Source: Phascolarctobacterium sp. (GTDB lineage: Bacteria; Bacillota; Negativicutes; Acidaminococcales; Acidaminococcaceae). Taken from it: a stretch of 64,000 nucleotides of DNA. Position 1 is the first letter of the stretch. Each line of letters starts with the position of its first letter. Location: the NCBI GenBank assembly GCA_003150755.1, contig QAMT01000023.1, positions 248,001 to 312,000 of the forward strand, read 5' to 3'. This document shows, in pieces, positions 51,100-59,842 of this stretch. A model generated the notes under the pieces. That model was given only the letters and a program-made list of their open reading frames with translations. It was not told the origin of the DNA and searched no databases. The position numbers and the translations under genes were made by a program.

Positions 51100-52713
51100 T
51101 TACTTAAAATAACCAAAACGCTGGCCCAGCGCCAGCACCCTGCGCCCGATAAAGGGTATATCCTCCAGGTCATCTTTATTAAGCCCGCCGATGCCTGTCA
51201 GCGCAACGGCATATACCGGCACGGCCACAACCATCGCAGCCAAGATGCTCCACGCGCCAAAGCCTGCGGCTGTCACCAGCACACCATAAACCGCCGCGCC
51301 CATAACCGCCGCCGCAAATGCAGGTTTGATTATGCCGCCAAGGCTGAGCGTGTAATGCGCATGCCTGTAAATAAATATCATATTTAAAAACGCCGCAATG
51401 CCAAAATCGGCCAGCGTCGCTATGGAAGCGCCGTTAATACCAAGCGCAGGCTGAGCCGTAAGCACCCAGCTTAAGCAAACCTTAATTGCCGCCGCCACAA
51501 TCATGGCCATAACCGGCAGCGCCGTTTTGCCAAGCCCCTGCAAAATACCGGTGCTTATCTGGTGCAAGCCCAAAAGAAAAATGCCAAAGCTCATGGTGCG
51601 GATTGCCCCTGCCGCCCCCGGCGCATTATAAATAAGCGCCGCTACGTCCCCTGCTAAAAAATACAGGCCTACGGAGCAGGGCATGGTAATAATCATCGCT
51701 ACGCGGAAAGCCGTGCTGATTTTTGCCTTAATACCGGCATCATCTTTAAGCGTGCGCGATTCGGAAATGGCCGGGACAAGATTTATCGTCATCGCCGCCG
51801 TAAAAATAGTTGCCAGGTTTACAAGCGGCACCGCCATACCGGTAAGATAACCAAACAGCTCTGTCGATTCACCGATACTGAAACCCGCAGCTTCAAGCCG
51901 CTGCGGCACAATAAGCAAATCCAGATTAGCCACCACCGGCAGCATCAGGCTGCTGAGCGATACCGGCAGAGCCAGTTTCAACAAGCGGGTAATAATTTTG
52001 CGTGCCGGTTCCGGATTCTGCACTGCTGCCGCGCCCTGCATTTTATCTTTTAAACTGCGTTTAAGGCGCGCATAAAACCACATCAGCACCAAGAGCGCGC
52101 AGAACGCGCCAACGCCTGCGCCCATACTTGCACCGCCTGCTGCATATTCCAGCCCATACGGCATAAACATATAGGCAAAAACAATCATCGTTACAACGCG
52201 CATCAGCTGCTCCACAACCTCAGAAGCCGCCGTCGGCGTCATTATCTGCCAGCCCTGCAAATATCCGCGGAAGCTGGCCAGAAAAGTTACAAAAAATACC
52301 GCCGGTGCCAGCGCAATAATAGAATAATAAGCGCGCGCGTCGCGAATCCAGTGGTTATCAATCAGCCAGCCTGCGCCAAACCACAGCGCCGATGAGAACA
52401 TCAGGCCGCTTATAAACAGCAGCCGCAGCGATACGTTAAATACCCTTTTGGCACCAAAGAAATCATTAGCCGCCACTTTTTCTGCCGTAATGATTGAAAT
52501 GGCCACCGGAATACCTGCCGACGACACCGTTATCGCCATCAGGTAAATCGGGAACCCCATCTGGTAAAGCCCAATGCCCTCGCCGCCAAGCACGCGCGAC
52601 AGGATAATCCAGTTTACCGAACCGATTACCTTTACCACCATGCTGGAAGCCGTGAGAATCAAAGTACCTTTTAAAAATTTTTTGTTGCCTGTACTGCCGT
52701 TATTTTCTGACAT
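51100..52713 (-). CDS. SpoVB/MurJ-like lipid flippase (MOP superfamily)
   Basis: A 537-residue membrane protein with about 14 spans. The N-terminus KGTLILTASSMVVKVIGSVNWIILSRVLGGEGIGLYQMGFP and SFRGYLQGWQIMTPTAASEVVEQLMRV are typical of SpoVB/PST-type exporters; ISESRTLKDDAGIKAKISTAFR and GILQGLGKTALPVMAM complete the second half. It moves an undecaprenyl-linked precursor (lipid II or an oligosaccharide unit) across the inner membrane. The neighbour M23 endopeptidase supports a peptidoglycan role. Sequence alone does not separate lipid II from other substrates. Confidence 0.85.
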   Translation of the reverse strand: MSENNGSTGNKKFLKGTLILTASSMVVKVIGSVNWIILSRVLGGEGIGLYQMGFPIYLMAITVSSAGIPVAISIITAEKVAANDFFGAKRVFNVSLRLLFISGLMFSSALWFGAGWLIDNHWIRDARAYYSIIALAPAVFFVTFLASFRGYLQGWQIMTPTAASEVVEQLMRVVTMIVFAYMFMPYGLEYAAGGASMGAGVGAFCALLVLMWFYARLKRSLKDKMQGAAAVQNPEPARKIITRLLKLALPVSLSSLMLPVVANLDLLIVPQRLEAAGFSIGESTELFGYLTGMAVPLVNLATIFTAAMTINLVPAISESRTLKDDAGIKAKISTAFRVAMIITMPCSVGLYFLAGDVAALIYNAPGAAGAIRTMSFGIFLLGLHQISTGILQGLGKTALPVMAMIVAAAIKVCLSWVLTAQPALGINGASIATLADFGIAAFLNMIFIYRHAHYTLSLGGIIKPAFAAAVMGAAVYGVLVTAAGFGAWSILAAMVVAVPVYAVALTGIGGLNKDDLEDIPFIGRRVLALGQRFGYFK

Positions 52714-52830
52714 ACGCGCCGTCCTAATCCCAAAAATAAATACTCATTATAATTATCTCTTTAAAAATCTGTTTTGACAAGTCTTTTGCAATTCTTTTTC
52801 ACAAAATCTTACGCTTTGCCGCTCTGCTTC

Positions 52831-52859
52831 TTGCACTTTACGCCGCAAATTGCTACAAT
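52831..52859 (+). promoter_or_regulatory. Promoter of the BMP lipoprotein gene
   Basis: TTGCAC (52831-52836) and TACAAT (52854-52859) with a 17-nt spacer, about 33 bp before the start codon. Confidence 0.65.
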
Positions 52860-52892
52860 TAAATATATATAATTACGGACGGAGGTTAAACA

Positions 52893-53987
52893 ATGAAAAA
52901 ATTACTTGCTTGTTCCCTTATCGCTATGCTGGCCTGCGGCGCACTTCTGGCAGGCTGCGGCGGCGATAAAAAAGATGAAGCTGCCAACGGCAAAACCAAG
53001 GCTGCCTTTGTTTATGTAAGCTCTGCCAAAGACGGCGGCTATTCCATGTCGCACGAGCTGGGCCGCCAGTACGTTGCCAAAAACATGCCGGAGGTAGAAA
53101 CTTCCTTTATGGAATCCGTACCGGAAGGCGCTGACTCTGAGCGTGTTATCAATCAGCTGGCTGCCCAAGGCAACAAAATTATTTTTACCACCAGCTTCGG
53201 CTATATGGACCCGACCATCAACGTTGCCAAAAAATTTCCGGATATTACCTTCCTGCACTGCTCCGGCTTTAAAACCGCGCCTAACGTAGGCACTTACTTT
53301 GGCCGCATGTACGAAGCGCGTTACGTTACCGGCATTGTTGCAGGCAAACAGACCAAAACCAACACCATCGGCTTTGTAGCCGCTTTCCCGATTCCTGAGG
53401 TTATCCGCGCCATCAACGCCTTTACCCTTGGCGTGCAGAGCGTTAACCCGGATGCTACCGTTAAAGTTTTGTGGACCAACACCTGGTATAACCCCACTAC
53501 CGAAAAACAGGCAGCTTTAACGCTGATTGACGCTGGCGCAGACGTTATCGCCCAGCACCAGAACACCCCCGGCCCGCAGCAGGCTGCTGAAGAACGCGGC
53601 GTGTACGGCATTGGCTACAATGTAGATATGTCTGCCAACGCTCCGAAGGCATCCCTGACTTCTGCTATCTGGAACTGGGGCCCGTATTACGAAAAGACCA
53701 TCAAAGAAGTTGAAGCAGGCACCTGGAAATCCTCCGCTTACTGGGGCGGCATGAAAGATAAGGTTGTAGATATTGCTCCTTACGGCCCGGCTGTAACGGA
53801 AGAAACCAAACAACTGGCTGACGCTGCCAAACAGAACATTATCGACGGCAAGCTGAATGTTTTTGCAGGCCCGCTGTATGACCAGACCGGCGCAGAACGT
53901 GTACCGGCAGGGCAGGTCCTTACCGATAAGGACTTGCTTTCCATCGACTGGTTTGTTAAAGGCGTAGACGGACAAATCAACAAATAA
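52893..53987 (+). CDS. BMP-family (PnrA-like) substrate-binding lipoprotein
   Basis: A 364-residue lipoprotein with signal peptide and lipobox LLAGC (Cys22). The mature part is a periplasmic-binding fold of the basic membrane protein family: FVYVSSAKDGGYSMSHELGRQYV, GNKIIFTTSFGYMDPTINVAKKFPDITFLHCSG, GRMYEARYVTGIVAG and ADVIAQHQNTPGPQQAAEERGVYGIGYNVDM. Members bind nucleosides (PnrA) or related compounds for ABC import. GGAGG lies nine bases upstream. No ABC permease or ATPase gene accompanies it in the window, and it has its own promoter and terminator. Confidence 0.88.
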   Translation: MKKLLACSLIAMLACGALLAGCGGDKKDEAANGKTKAAFVYVSSAKDGGYSMSHELGRQYVAKNMPEVETSFMESVPEGADSERVINQLAAQGNKIIFTTSFGYMDPTINVAKKFPDITFLHCSGFKTAPNVGTYFGRMYEARYVTGIVAGKQTKTNTIGFVAAFPIPEVIRAINAFTLGVQSVNPDATVKVLWTNTWYNPTTEKQAALTLIDAGADVIAQHQNTPGPQQAAEERGVYGIGYNVDMSANAPKASLTSAIWNWGPYYEKTIKEVEAGTWKSSAYWGGMKDKVVDIAPYGPAVTEETKQLADAAKQNIIDGKLNVFAGPLYDQTGAERVPAGQVLTDKDLLSIDWFVKGVDGQINK

Positions 53988-54000
53988 TTTTTAATTACCG

Positions 54001-54033
54001 GCGGCTCATGGCATATCCATGCGCCGCTTTTTA
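54001..54033 (+). terminator. Terminator after the BMP lipoprotein gene
   Basis: GCGGC-t-CATGG and CCATG-c-GCCGC pair around CATAT, followed by TTTTT. Only about 20 bp separate it from the uvrA-like gene, so that gene is reached by readthrough or uses a promoter inside this region. Confidence 0.75.
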
Positions 54034-54053
54034 CTTGCAAAGGATGTAAAACC

Positions 54054-56531
54054 ATGGTTGATAAAATCAAAATCCGCGGTGCGCGCGTGCATAATTTAAA
54101 AAATATTGACGTTGATGTGCCGCTGAACAAAATTGTAGGCATTGCAGGCGTATCGGGCAGCGGCAAATCTTCGCTGGCGCTGGGCGTGCTGTATGCCGAA
54201 GGTTCGCGCCGCTATCTGGAGGCGCTTTCGACCTATACGCGCCGCCGCATGACGCAGGCCGCCAAAGCGCAGGTTGATGAAGTATTGTATGTACCGGCGG
54301 CGCTGGCGCTGCACCAAAGGCCAGGCGTGCCCGGCATCCGCAGCACCTTCGGCACAGGCACAGAACTTTTGAACAGCCTGCGCCTGATGTTTTCGCGCCT
54401 TGCCAGCCACCGCTGCCCTAACGGGCATTATGTGCCGCCGTCGCTGGCCGTTGCAGCCGAACAGCCGCTGAAATGCCCTATCTGCGGCGCTGAATTCTGG
54501 GCTCCCGGAGCAGAAGAACTTGCCTTCAACAGCCAGGGCGCCTGCCGCACCTGCGACGGTACCGGCATGGTACGCACGGTAGACCGCAGCACGCTGGTGC
54601 CCGATGAAAGCCTGAGCATCGACGAAGGAGCCGTCGCTCCATGGAACTCACTGATGTGGTCGCTGATGACCGACGTCTGCCGCGAAATGGGCGTGCGCAC
54701 AAATATCCCCTTCCGCGATTTGACGGACAGGGAAAAAGACATTGTTTACAACGGCCCGGCCGAAAAAAAGCATATTTTTTATAAAGCCAAAAACAGCAAC
54801 CAGGCAGGCGAGCTGGATTTTACATATTACAACGCAGTTTACACCGTCGAAAATGCTCTTGCCAAAGTTAAGGACGAAAAAGGCATGAAGCGTGTGGAAA
54901 AATTTTTAAAGCAGGATATTTGCCCCGACTGCCGCGGCACACGCCTTTCGGACGCAGCACGCGCACCAAGGCTGCGCGGAATCGGCCTTGACGAAGCCTG
55001 CCGGATGACGCTGACGGAACTTACCAAATGGGTGAACGGCGTACCCGCCAGCCTGCCGCAAGCCATGCAGCCTATGGCAAAAAGCATTTGCGAATCCTTT
55101 CAGAGCGTAGCCAAAAGGCTGCTTGATTTAGGGCTGGGCTATCTGACGCTGGACCGCGCCAGCAATACACTCTCCACCGGAGAACGCCAGCGCATGCAGC
55201 TTGCCCGCGCAGTACGCAACCGCACCACCGGCGTGCTTTATGTGCTGGATGAACCTTCTATCGGACTGCACCCCTCCAACATCGTCGGCCTTACCGGCGT
55301 TATGCGCGATTTGATTGCCGACGGCAACTCTGTCATTCTTGTTGACCACGATACACAGATTTTAAAAACAGCGGACTGGCTGATTGAAATGGGCCCGGAA
55401 GCAGGCGCTGGCGGCGGCCGCGTTATCGCTGAAGGCAGCATTAAAGACATTGCCGGCAACGCTAACTCCAAAATCGGGCCGTTTCTCAGTGCAAATGCTG
55501 CTATAAAAATCCGCCCGCAGGCAGAAGCGTCATCCATGTTCAATGAAGGGCACATAAGTCTCGCCACGGGCGCAATCCACACCGTAAAACCACTGGAGGT
55601 TGATATACCCAAAGGCAGGCTGACGGTTGTAACCGGAGTAAGCGGCAGCGGCAAAACCACGCTGATACTGGAAAGCCTTGTACCGGGGCTGAACGCCAAA
55701 ATAAACGGCACAAAAATGCCGGAACACGTACTGGCGGCAGAAGCAGACGGCATCCGCAGCGTTAAGCTGATTGACGCCACGCCGATTGGCATTAACGTGC
55801 GCTCTACCGTTGCCACCTATGCCAATGTGCATGACGAACTGCGCAAAATTTTTGCGCGCACAGAAGCCGCCAAAAGCTTTGGTTTTAAAGCAGGTGATTT
55901 TTCGTACAACACAGGCAAACTGCGCTGCCCAACCTGCGACGGCACCGGCGCTATCAATCTTGACGTGCAGTTTCTGCCGGACGTGCAAATTCCCTGCCCA
56001 GATTGCCGCGGCAGCCGCTACGGCAAAGACGCTGCAAAAGTAAAATACACCAATAGCAGCGGGCAGTCTTATTCCCTGCCGGACTTGATGGACATGGACA
56101 TCAGCACAGCCCTTACCGCCTGCGCGGATTTAAAGCTGGTGCGCCAGCGTTTGCAGGTATTGCAGGATTTAGGGCTTGGTTATCTGACGCTGGGCGAAGA
56201 AACGCCGAGCCTTTCTGGCGGTGAAGCGCAGCGTCTGAAACTGGCCAGCGAAATGGGCAAAACACAAAGCGACGCTGTTTTCATCTTTGATGAACCTACA
56301 ATCGGCCTGCACCCGCTGGACGTGCAAACGCTTCTGGCAGTTTTCCAAACGCTTATTGACAGCGGCGCAACCGTTATCGTCATCGAACACGACCTTGACG
56401 TTATCAGAAACGCCGATTACATTATCGACATGGGCCCCGGCGGCGGGGAAGAAGGCGGGCTCATCGTCGCTGCCGGTACGCCGCAGCAGATTAAAGCCGC
56501 GCCGCAAAGCATCACCGGCAGGTTTATTTAA
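54054..56531 (+). CDS. Class-II UvrA-like ABC ATPase (UvrA2)
   Basis: An 825-residue protein with two ABC ATPase cores. Walker A motifs are at GVSGSGKSSLALG (about 34-46) and VTGVSGSGKTTLILE (about 525). ABC signatures are STGERQRMQLAR and SGGEAQRLKLAS, with Walker B VLDEPSIGLHP and IFDEPTIGLHP. Zinc sites are CPICGAEF with CRTCDGTG, CPDCRGTRLS, and CPTCDGTGAI with CPDCRGSRYG. At 825 residues it is about 115 shorter than UvrA, and the part between the first Walker A and the zinc region that binds UvrB is reduced. This fits the UvrA2/DrrC-like group, linked to tolerance of DNA-binding drugs. No uvrB nearby. Confidence 0.87.
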   Translation: MVDKIKIRGARVHNLKNIDVDVPLNKIVGIAGVSGSGKSSLALGVLYAEGSRRYLEALSTYTRRRMTQAAKAQVDEVLYVPAALALHQRPGVPGIRSTFGTGTELLNSLRLMFSRLASHRCPNGHYVPPSLAVAAEQPLKCPICGAEFWAPGAEELAFNSQGACRTCDGTGMVRTVDRSTLVPDESLSIDEGAVAPWNSLMWSLMTDVCREMGVRTNIPFRDLTDREKDIVYNGPAEKKHIFYKAKNSNQAGELDFTYYNAVYTVENALAKVKDEKGMKRVEKFLKQDICPDCRGTRLSDAARAPRLRGIGLDEACRMTLTELTKWVNGVPASLPQAMQPMAKSICESFQSVAKRLLDLGLGYLTLDRASNTLSTGERQRMQLARAVRNRTTGVLYVLDEPSIGLHPSNIVGLTGVMRDLIADGNSVILVDHDTQILKTADWLIEMGPEAGAGGGRVIAEGSIKDIAGNANSKIGPFLSANAAIKIRPQAEASSMFNEGHISLATGAIHTVKPLEVDIPKGRLTVVTGVSGSGKTTLILESLVPGLNAKINGTKMPEHVLAAEADGIRSVKLIDATPIGINVRSTVATYANVHDELRKIFARTEAAKSFGFKAGDFSYNTGKLRCPTCDGTGAINLDVQFLPDVQIPCPDCRGSRYGKDAAKVKYTNSSGQSYSLPDLMDMDISTALTACADLKLVRQRLQVLQDLGLGYLTLGEETPSLSGGEAQRLKLASEMGKTQSDAVFIFDEPTIGLHPLDVQTLLAVFQTLIDSGATVIVIEHDLDVIRNADYIIDMGPGGGEEGGLIVAAGTPQQIKAAPQSITGRFI

Positions 56532-56609
56532 AAATTTATTTGTTTACAATTTTAAATTTATAGATTTGGTTTTATAATGAATATAATATTATGTTTTGGA
56601 GGGAAAATT

Positions 56610-57389
56610 ATGAAACAATACATTGTTGACGCTTTTACAGATAAAGTTTTTGCAGGCAACCCTGCCGCTGTGTGCCTGCCGGAAAGCTGGCCGCAGGACA
56701 GCCTGCTTCAAAGCATTGCCATTGAAAACAACCTGTCGGAAACAGCCTTTGCCGTTAAAGAAACGGACGGCCGCTACCGCTTGCGCTGGTTTACGCCCGG
56801 CGGCGAAATTGATTTGTGCGGCCACGCCACGCTGGCAACAGCTTATGTAATTACGCGCTTTGTTGAACCGAACTGCACACATGTAGAGTTTAACACCATG
56901 AGCGGTGTTTTGACGGTTGACAAACGCGGCGATTTGTTTGAAATGGATTTTCCGGCTTACGAACTGCAAAAGGTTAAAGTAACCGACGCAATGGAACGTG
57001 CACTTGGCGCACGCCCGCGCGAAGCATACATTGCCCGCGACCTGCTCTGCGTATTCGATAACGAAGAAACAGTGCGCAGCATGCAGCCGGATTTTGCCGC
57101 TTTAAAAGAGCTGGACGGCCTGTTGGTAAACGTAACTGCCGGCGGCAAGGATTTTGACTGTGTTTCGCGCTCGTTTGCACCCAAACTGAATGTTGCGGAA
57201 GACCCTGTCTGCGGCAGCGGGCATTGCCATATCCTTCCGTATTGGACGCAAAAGCTTGGCAAAAACGAACTTGTTGCCTATCAGGCATCAAAACGCGGCG
57301 GCGTAATTTATGCCCGCCTGGCTGATGGGCGCTGCTATTTAAGCGGCAAAGCAGCCCTGTTTGCCAAAGCAGAAATTTTTACAGACTGA
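56610..57389 (+). CDS. PhzF-family isomerase/epimerase-like protein
   Basis: A 259-residue protein of the PhzF/DapF-like fold. I start it at ATG 56610 because TGGAGGG lies six bases upstream; an earlier ATG at 56577 includes that signal. QYIVDAFTDKVFAGNPAAVCL, NNLSETAFAV (the catalytic Glu), RWFTPGGEIDLCGHATLA and EDPVCGSGHCHILPYW are family hallmarks. PhzF itself isomerises a phenazine precursor, but most family members are of unknown function and there are no phenazine genes here, so the reaction is not assigned. Confidence 0.88.
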   Translation: MKQYIVDAFTDKVFAGNPAAVCLPESWPQDSLLQSIAIENNLSETAFAVKETDGRYRLRWFTPGGEIDLCGHATLATAYVITRFVEPNCTHVEFNTMSGVLTVDKRGDLFEMDFPAYELQKVKVTDAMERALGARPREAYIARDLLCVFDNEETVRSMQPDFAALKELDGLLVNVTAGGKDFDCVSRSFAPKLNVAEDPVCGSGHCHILPYWTQKLGKNELVAYQASKRGGVIYARLADGRCYLSGKAALFAKAEIFTD

Positions 57390-57474
57390 TTTTGTATAAA
57401 ATAACAAAATTCAACCTTATTATTACCTTTTATGCACCCTTTATTTTGTAAAAATACACAAAAAGAGATTAAAA

Positions 57475-57996
57475 ATGCAATACATTGATTTTTATGCTTC
57501 GCCGCTTGGCAAAATGACAATAGCAAGCAATGGGCAAAAGCTGACCGGACTTTGGTTTGATAAACAAAAATATTTTGGCGCAGGGCTGGCAGTTGATGTA
57601 AAGCAGCAAAGCCTGCCTATATTTGCCAAAACAAAAAAATGGCTTGATATTTACTTCAGCGGCAGGCAGCCGGATTTTACGCCGCCGCTTGAATTAAACG
57701 GCTCACCCTTCCGCCTTACCGTGTGGAATTTATTGCTGCAAATTCCCTACGGAAGCACCGTAACCTATAAGGATTTAGCTGCCAAAATTGCCGCACAGCA
57801 AACTAAAAAAGCCATGTCCGCACAGGCCATCGGCGGCGCTGTCGGGCACAACCCCATCAGTATTATTATACCCTGCCACCGTGTTACCGGCACAAACGGC
57901 AGCTTAACCGGCTACGCCGGCGGGCTTGACAAAAAGCTTGAACTTTTAAAGTTAGAAGGCCTTGACACTTCAAAATTTACAATCTCCAAAGGGTAA
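57475..57996 (+). CDS. ogt: Methylated-DNA--protein-cysteine methyltransferase
   Basis: A 173-residue suicide repair protein that transfers the alkyl group of O6-alkylguanine to its own Cys. The active-site block IIPCHRVTGTNGSLTGYAGGLDKKLELL is complete; FRLTVWNLLLQIPYGSTVTYKDLA and GGAVGHNPI form the DNA-binding part. Length and absence of an N-terminal Ada domain indicate the Ogt type. It follows the PhzF gene by 85 bp and ends at a bidirectional terminator. Confidence 0.93.
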   Translation: MQYIDFYASPLGKMTIASNGQKLTGLWFDKQKYFGAGLAVDVKQQSLPIFAKTKKWLDIYFSGRQPDFTPPLELNGSPFRLTVWNLLLQIPYGSTVTYKDLAAKIAAQQTKKAMSAQAIGGAVGHNPISIIIPCHRVTGTNGSLTGYAGGLDKKLELLKLEGLDTSKFTISKG

Positions 57997-57998
57997 AC

Positions 57999-58036
57999 TA
58001 AAAGCCTGCAACACAGTTTTGTGTTACAGGCTTTTT
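57999..58036. terminator. Bidirectional terminator
   Basis: AAAAGCCTG-c-AACACA and GTGTT-ACAGGCTTTT form a long stem around GTTTT, between the convergent alkyltransferase and DUF2284 genes. Confidence 0.85.
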
Positions 58037-58037
58037 A

Positions 58038-58529
58038 TTATTCTACCAGCAATAAGCCAAAATGGTTTTGCTGTTCATCCCTGTTTTTTAATGTATGTAT
58101 TTCTATGCCGTTAGCCCGCACCGTTGCAAACACGTCGATGCCGCAGGCTTCCATGGCAGGCACCGTTTCTTTAGGAAAATTGCAGAAATTAGGATTGCAC
58201 TGCCTGCATTTTTCGCACGGACCGCTGCCAAAGGCAATAACCTTATAGTAGTCGTCCATAAACAACTGCCTTGCCGCCTTCACCGCCAGCGGCGTAACAA
58301 TACTCATATCATGGCAGCGGAACAAAATCGCCTTGGTATAGCAGTCAATAATCTCCTGCGTTTCTTTCCATGTAGGCGTATTAGGCGGGCAGCGGTGGCT
58401 TTTGCCGTAAGTGCTGCACCCATAACGGCACTTATACACCGTCCACGGCGCGGTAACAATGGTTTTAGGGTCAATCACGCGCGCCAAATCCGCACCGCCG
58501 TCATATAAAAACTGAAAATATTTTTCCAT
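58038..58529 (-). CDS. DUF2284 Cys-rich metal-binding protein
   Basis: A 163-residue protein starting at ATG 58529 (AGGAGGGG upstream, better than the longer frame from 58553). VYKCRYGCSTYGKSHRCPPNTPTW and FGSGPCEKCRQCNPNFCNFPKETVPAMEACGIDVF give eight or more conserved Cys in the pattern of DUF2284, a family proposed to bind a metal or iron-sulfur centre in anaerobes. No signal peptide. It is convergent with ogt and downstream of the ligase operon, but 88 bp apart. The function is unknown. Confidence 0.8.
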   Translation of the reverse strand: MEKYFQFLYDGGADLARVIDPKTIVTAPWTVYKCRYGCSTYGKSHRCPPNTPTWKETQEIIDCYTKAILFRCHDMSIVTPLAVKAARQLFMDDYYKVIAFGSGPCEKCRQCNPNFCNFPKETVPAMEACGIDVFATVRANGIEIHTLKNRDEQQNHFGLLLVE

Positions 58530-58617
58530 AACTATGCCCCTCCTGAAAATCACACAATTATATTGCTTTTATTTTAAAATAACGCCATTTCATTTTCAAG
58601 AGAAACTACGGATAAAT

Positions 58618-59832
58618 TTATTTCAGCAGTTCGCGCAGTTTTTTGCGGTCGGTTTTGCCGCTTTCGTTTTTGGGCAGCCCGTCCATAAAAATTATGCGCT
58701 TAGGCAGCTCGTGTTCAGTCAGTTTTGGGCGCAGTTCACGCAGTAAACCGGTTTTATTAAGCCCGCTGCCAACAACAAACGCCGCCAGCACATCGCTGGC
58801 GCCGCCGCAGGCTAATACCGCCGCATCCTCAACGCCGGTACAATCCAAAAGCGCGTCCGTTACCTTTAAGCCCGATATTTTAATGCCGTTAATATTATAC
58901 ATTTCGTCGCGCCGCCCCAAAAAGTTCAGGCGCCCCTGTTCATCAATACTGCCGCAGTCGCCAAGCGTTGCCGGGCATTGTTTGCCGATAACGGCATAAG
59001 CCGTGTCAATGTAAATTTCGCCATTCTGCACGCTTACGCCGATACCGTTAAACGGCCTGCCGATAACAGTGCGGTCATCAGTCATTTCGCTGCCTTTGAT
59101 ATAGGTAATATAGTTCAGTTCACTCGCGCCGTAATACAGCACCACCTCTGCATTTGGCATTACAGACCGCACTGCCGCCGCATCTTTTTTATCAAACCCC
59201 TGCGAGCCTGCAATTATATGCTTAACACCGGGCAGCGCAGTTTTTATGCTGCGCGCCAGCAGCCTTAATTTGGTTGGTATCAGGTAAACAACATCGCAGT
59301 TATTTTGGGCAATCATCTCCTGCCACAGACGGGGGCGGAACCTGTCTGCCGCGGCAACTGCCGCACCGGCGTAAAAAGCGCCCATGTAAAGGTTTAAGTT
59401 ACCGGTAAAAGCAAGGCTGCCCTGTGCAAACATGGTGCTGTTTTCCGTTACGCCAAACACGCAGTTCTGTTCTTTAAAAAAGCCTGCCCAGCTGTCAAAC
59501 GTGCGGAACAGTACCTTGGCCGCACCAGTCGTGCCGCTTGTCATTGCGCCCATACAGGCTTCCGGCGGCGGCACAATATCCTTTAAATGTTCCGTATCAG
59601 CCTCCTGCGGCGCAAGCACCGGCACCCAGTCCGTACCGGCCAGCGCAATAAATTCAATAAGCTGTTCTGCAACCGTAGTTTTTTTAATAAAAAACGCGCG
59701 GCGGCTGCCGCTGATTTCATTTCTGCGCTGCTGTGCCAGTTTGCACAAATCACCATAGGTATAAATACGCTGTTCTGTTATTAAAGCCGCCTTAAAAGGC
59801 GGCTTTTGTGCAAGCATTGCTAAATAATCCAT
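58618..59832 (-). CDS. Short AMP-forming acyl-CoA ligase in a BirA-controlled operon
   Basis: A 404-residue ANL-superfamily ligase, shorter than the usual 500-560. Present are MGAMTSGTTGAAKVLFRT (phosphate loop), HIIAGSQGF, VVLYYGASELNYIT, LGDCGSIDEQGRLNFLGRRDEMYNINGIKI and the C-terminal KNESGKTDRKKLREL with the catalytic Lys. The reduction is in the N-terminal acyl-binding part, which may fit a short or dicarboxylic acyl group. It is last in the operon hotdog-bioY-thiolase-ligase. B. subtilis YhfT, a BirA-regulated ligase beside BioY, is the closest context parallel. The substrate is inferred to be a biotin precursor such as pimelate. Confidence 0.82.
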   Translation of the reverse strand: MDYLAMLAQKPPFKAALITEQRIYTYGDLCKLAQQRRNEISGSRRAFFIKKTTVAEQLIEFIALAGTDWVPVLAPQEADTEHLKDIVPPPEACMGAMTSGTTGAAKVLFRTFDSWAGFFKEQNCVFGVTENSTMFAQGSLAFTGNLNLYMGAFYAGAAVAAADRFRPRLWQEMIAQNNCDVVYLIPTKLRLLARSIKTALPGVKHIIAGSQGFDKKDAAAVRSVMPNAEVVLYYGASELNYITYIKGSEMTDDRTVIGRPFNGIGVSVQNGEIYIDTAYAVIGKQCPATLGDCGSIDEQGRLNFLGRRDEMYNINGIKISGLKVTDALLDCTGVEDAAVLACGGASDVLAAFVVGSGLNKTGLLRELRPKLTEHELPKRIIFMDGLPKNESGKTDRKKLRELLK

Positions 59833-59842
59833 GCTATTACCC

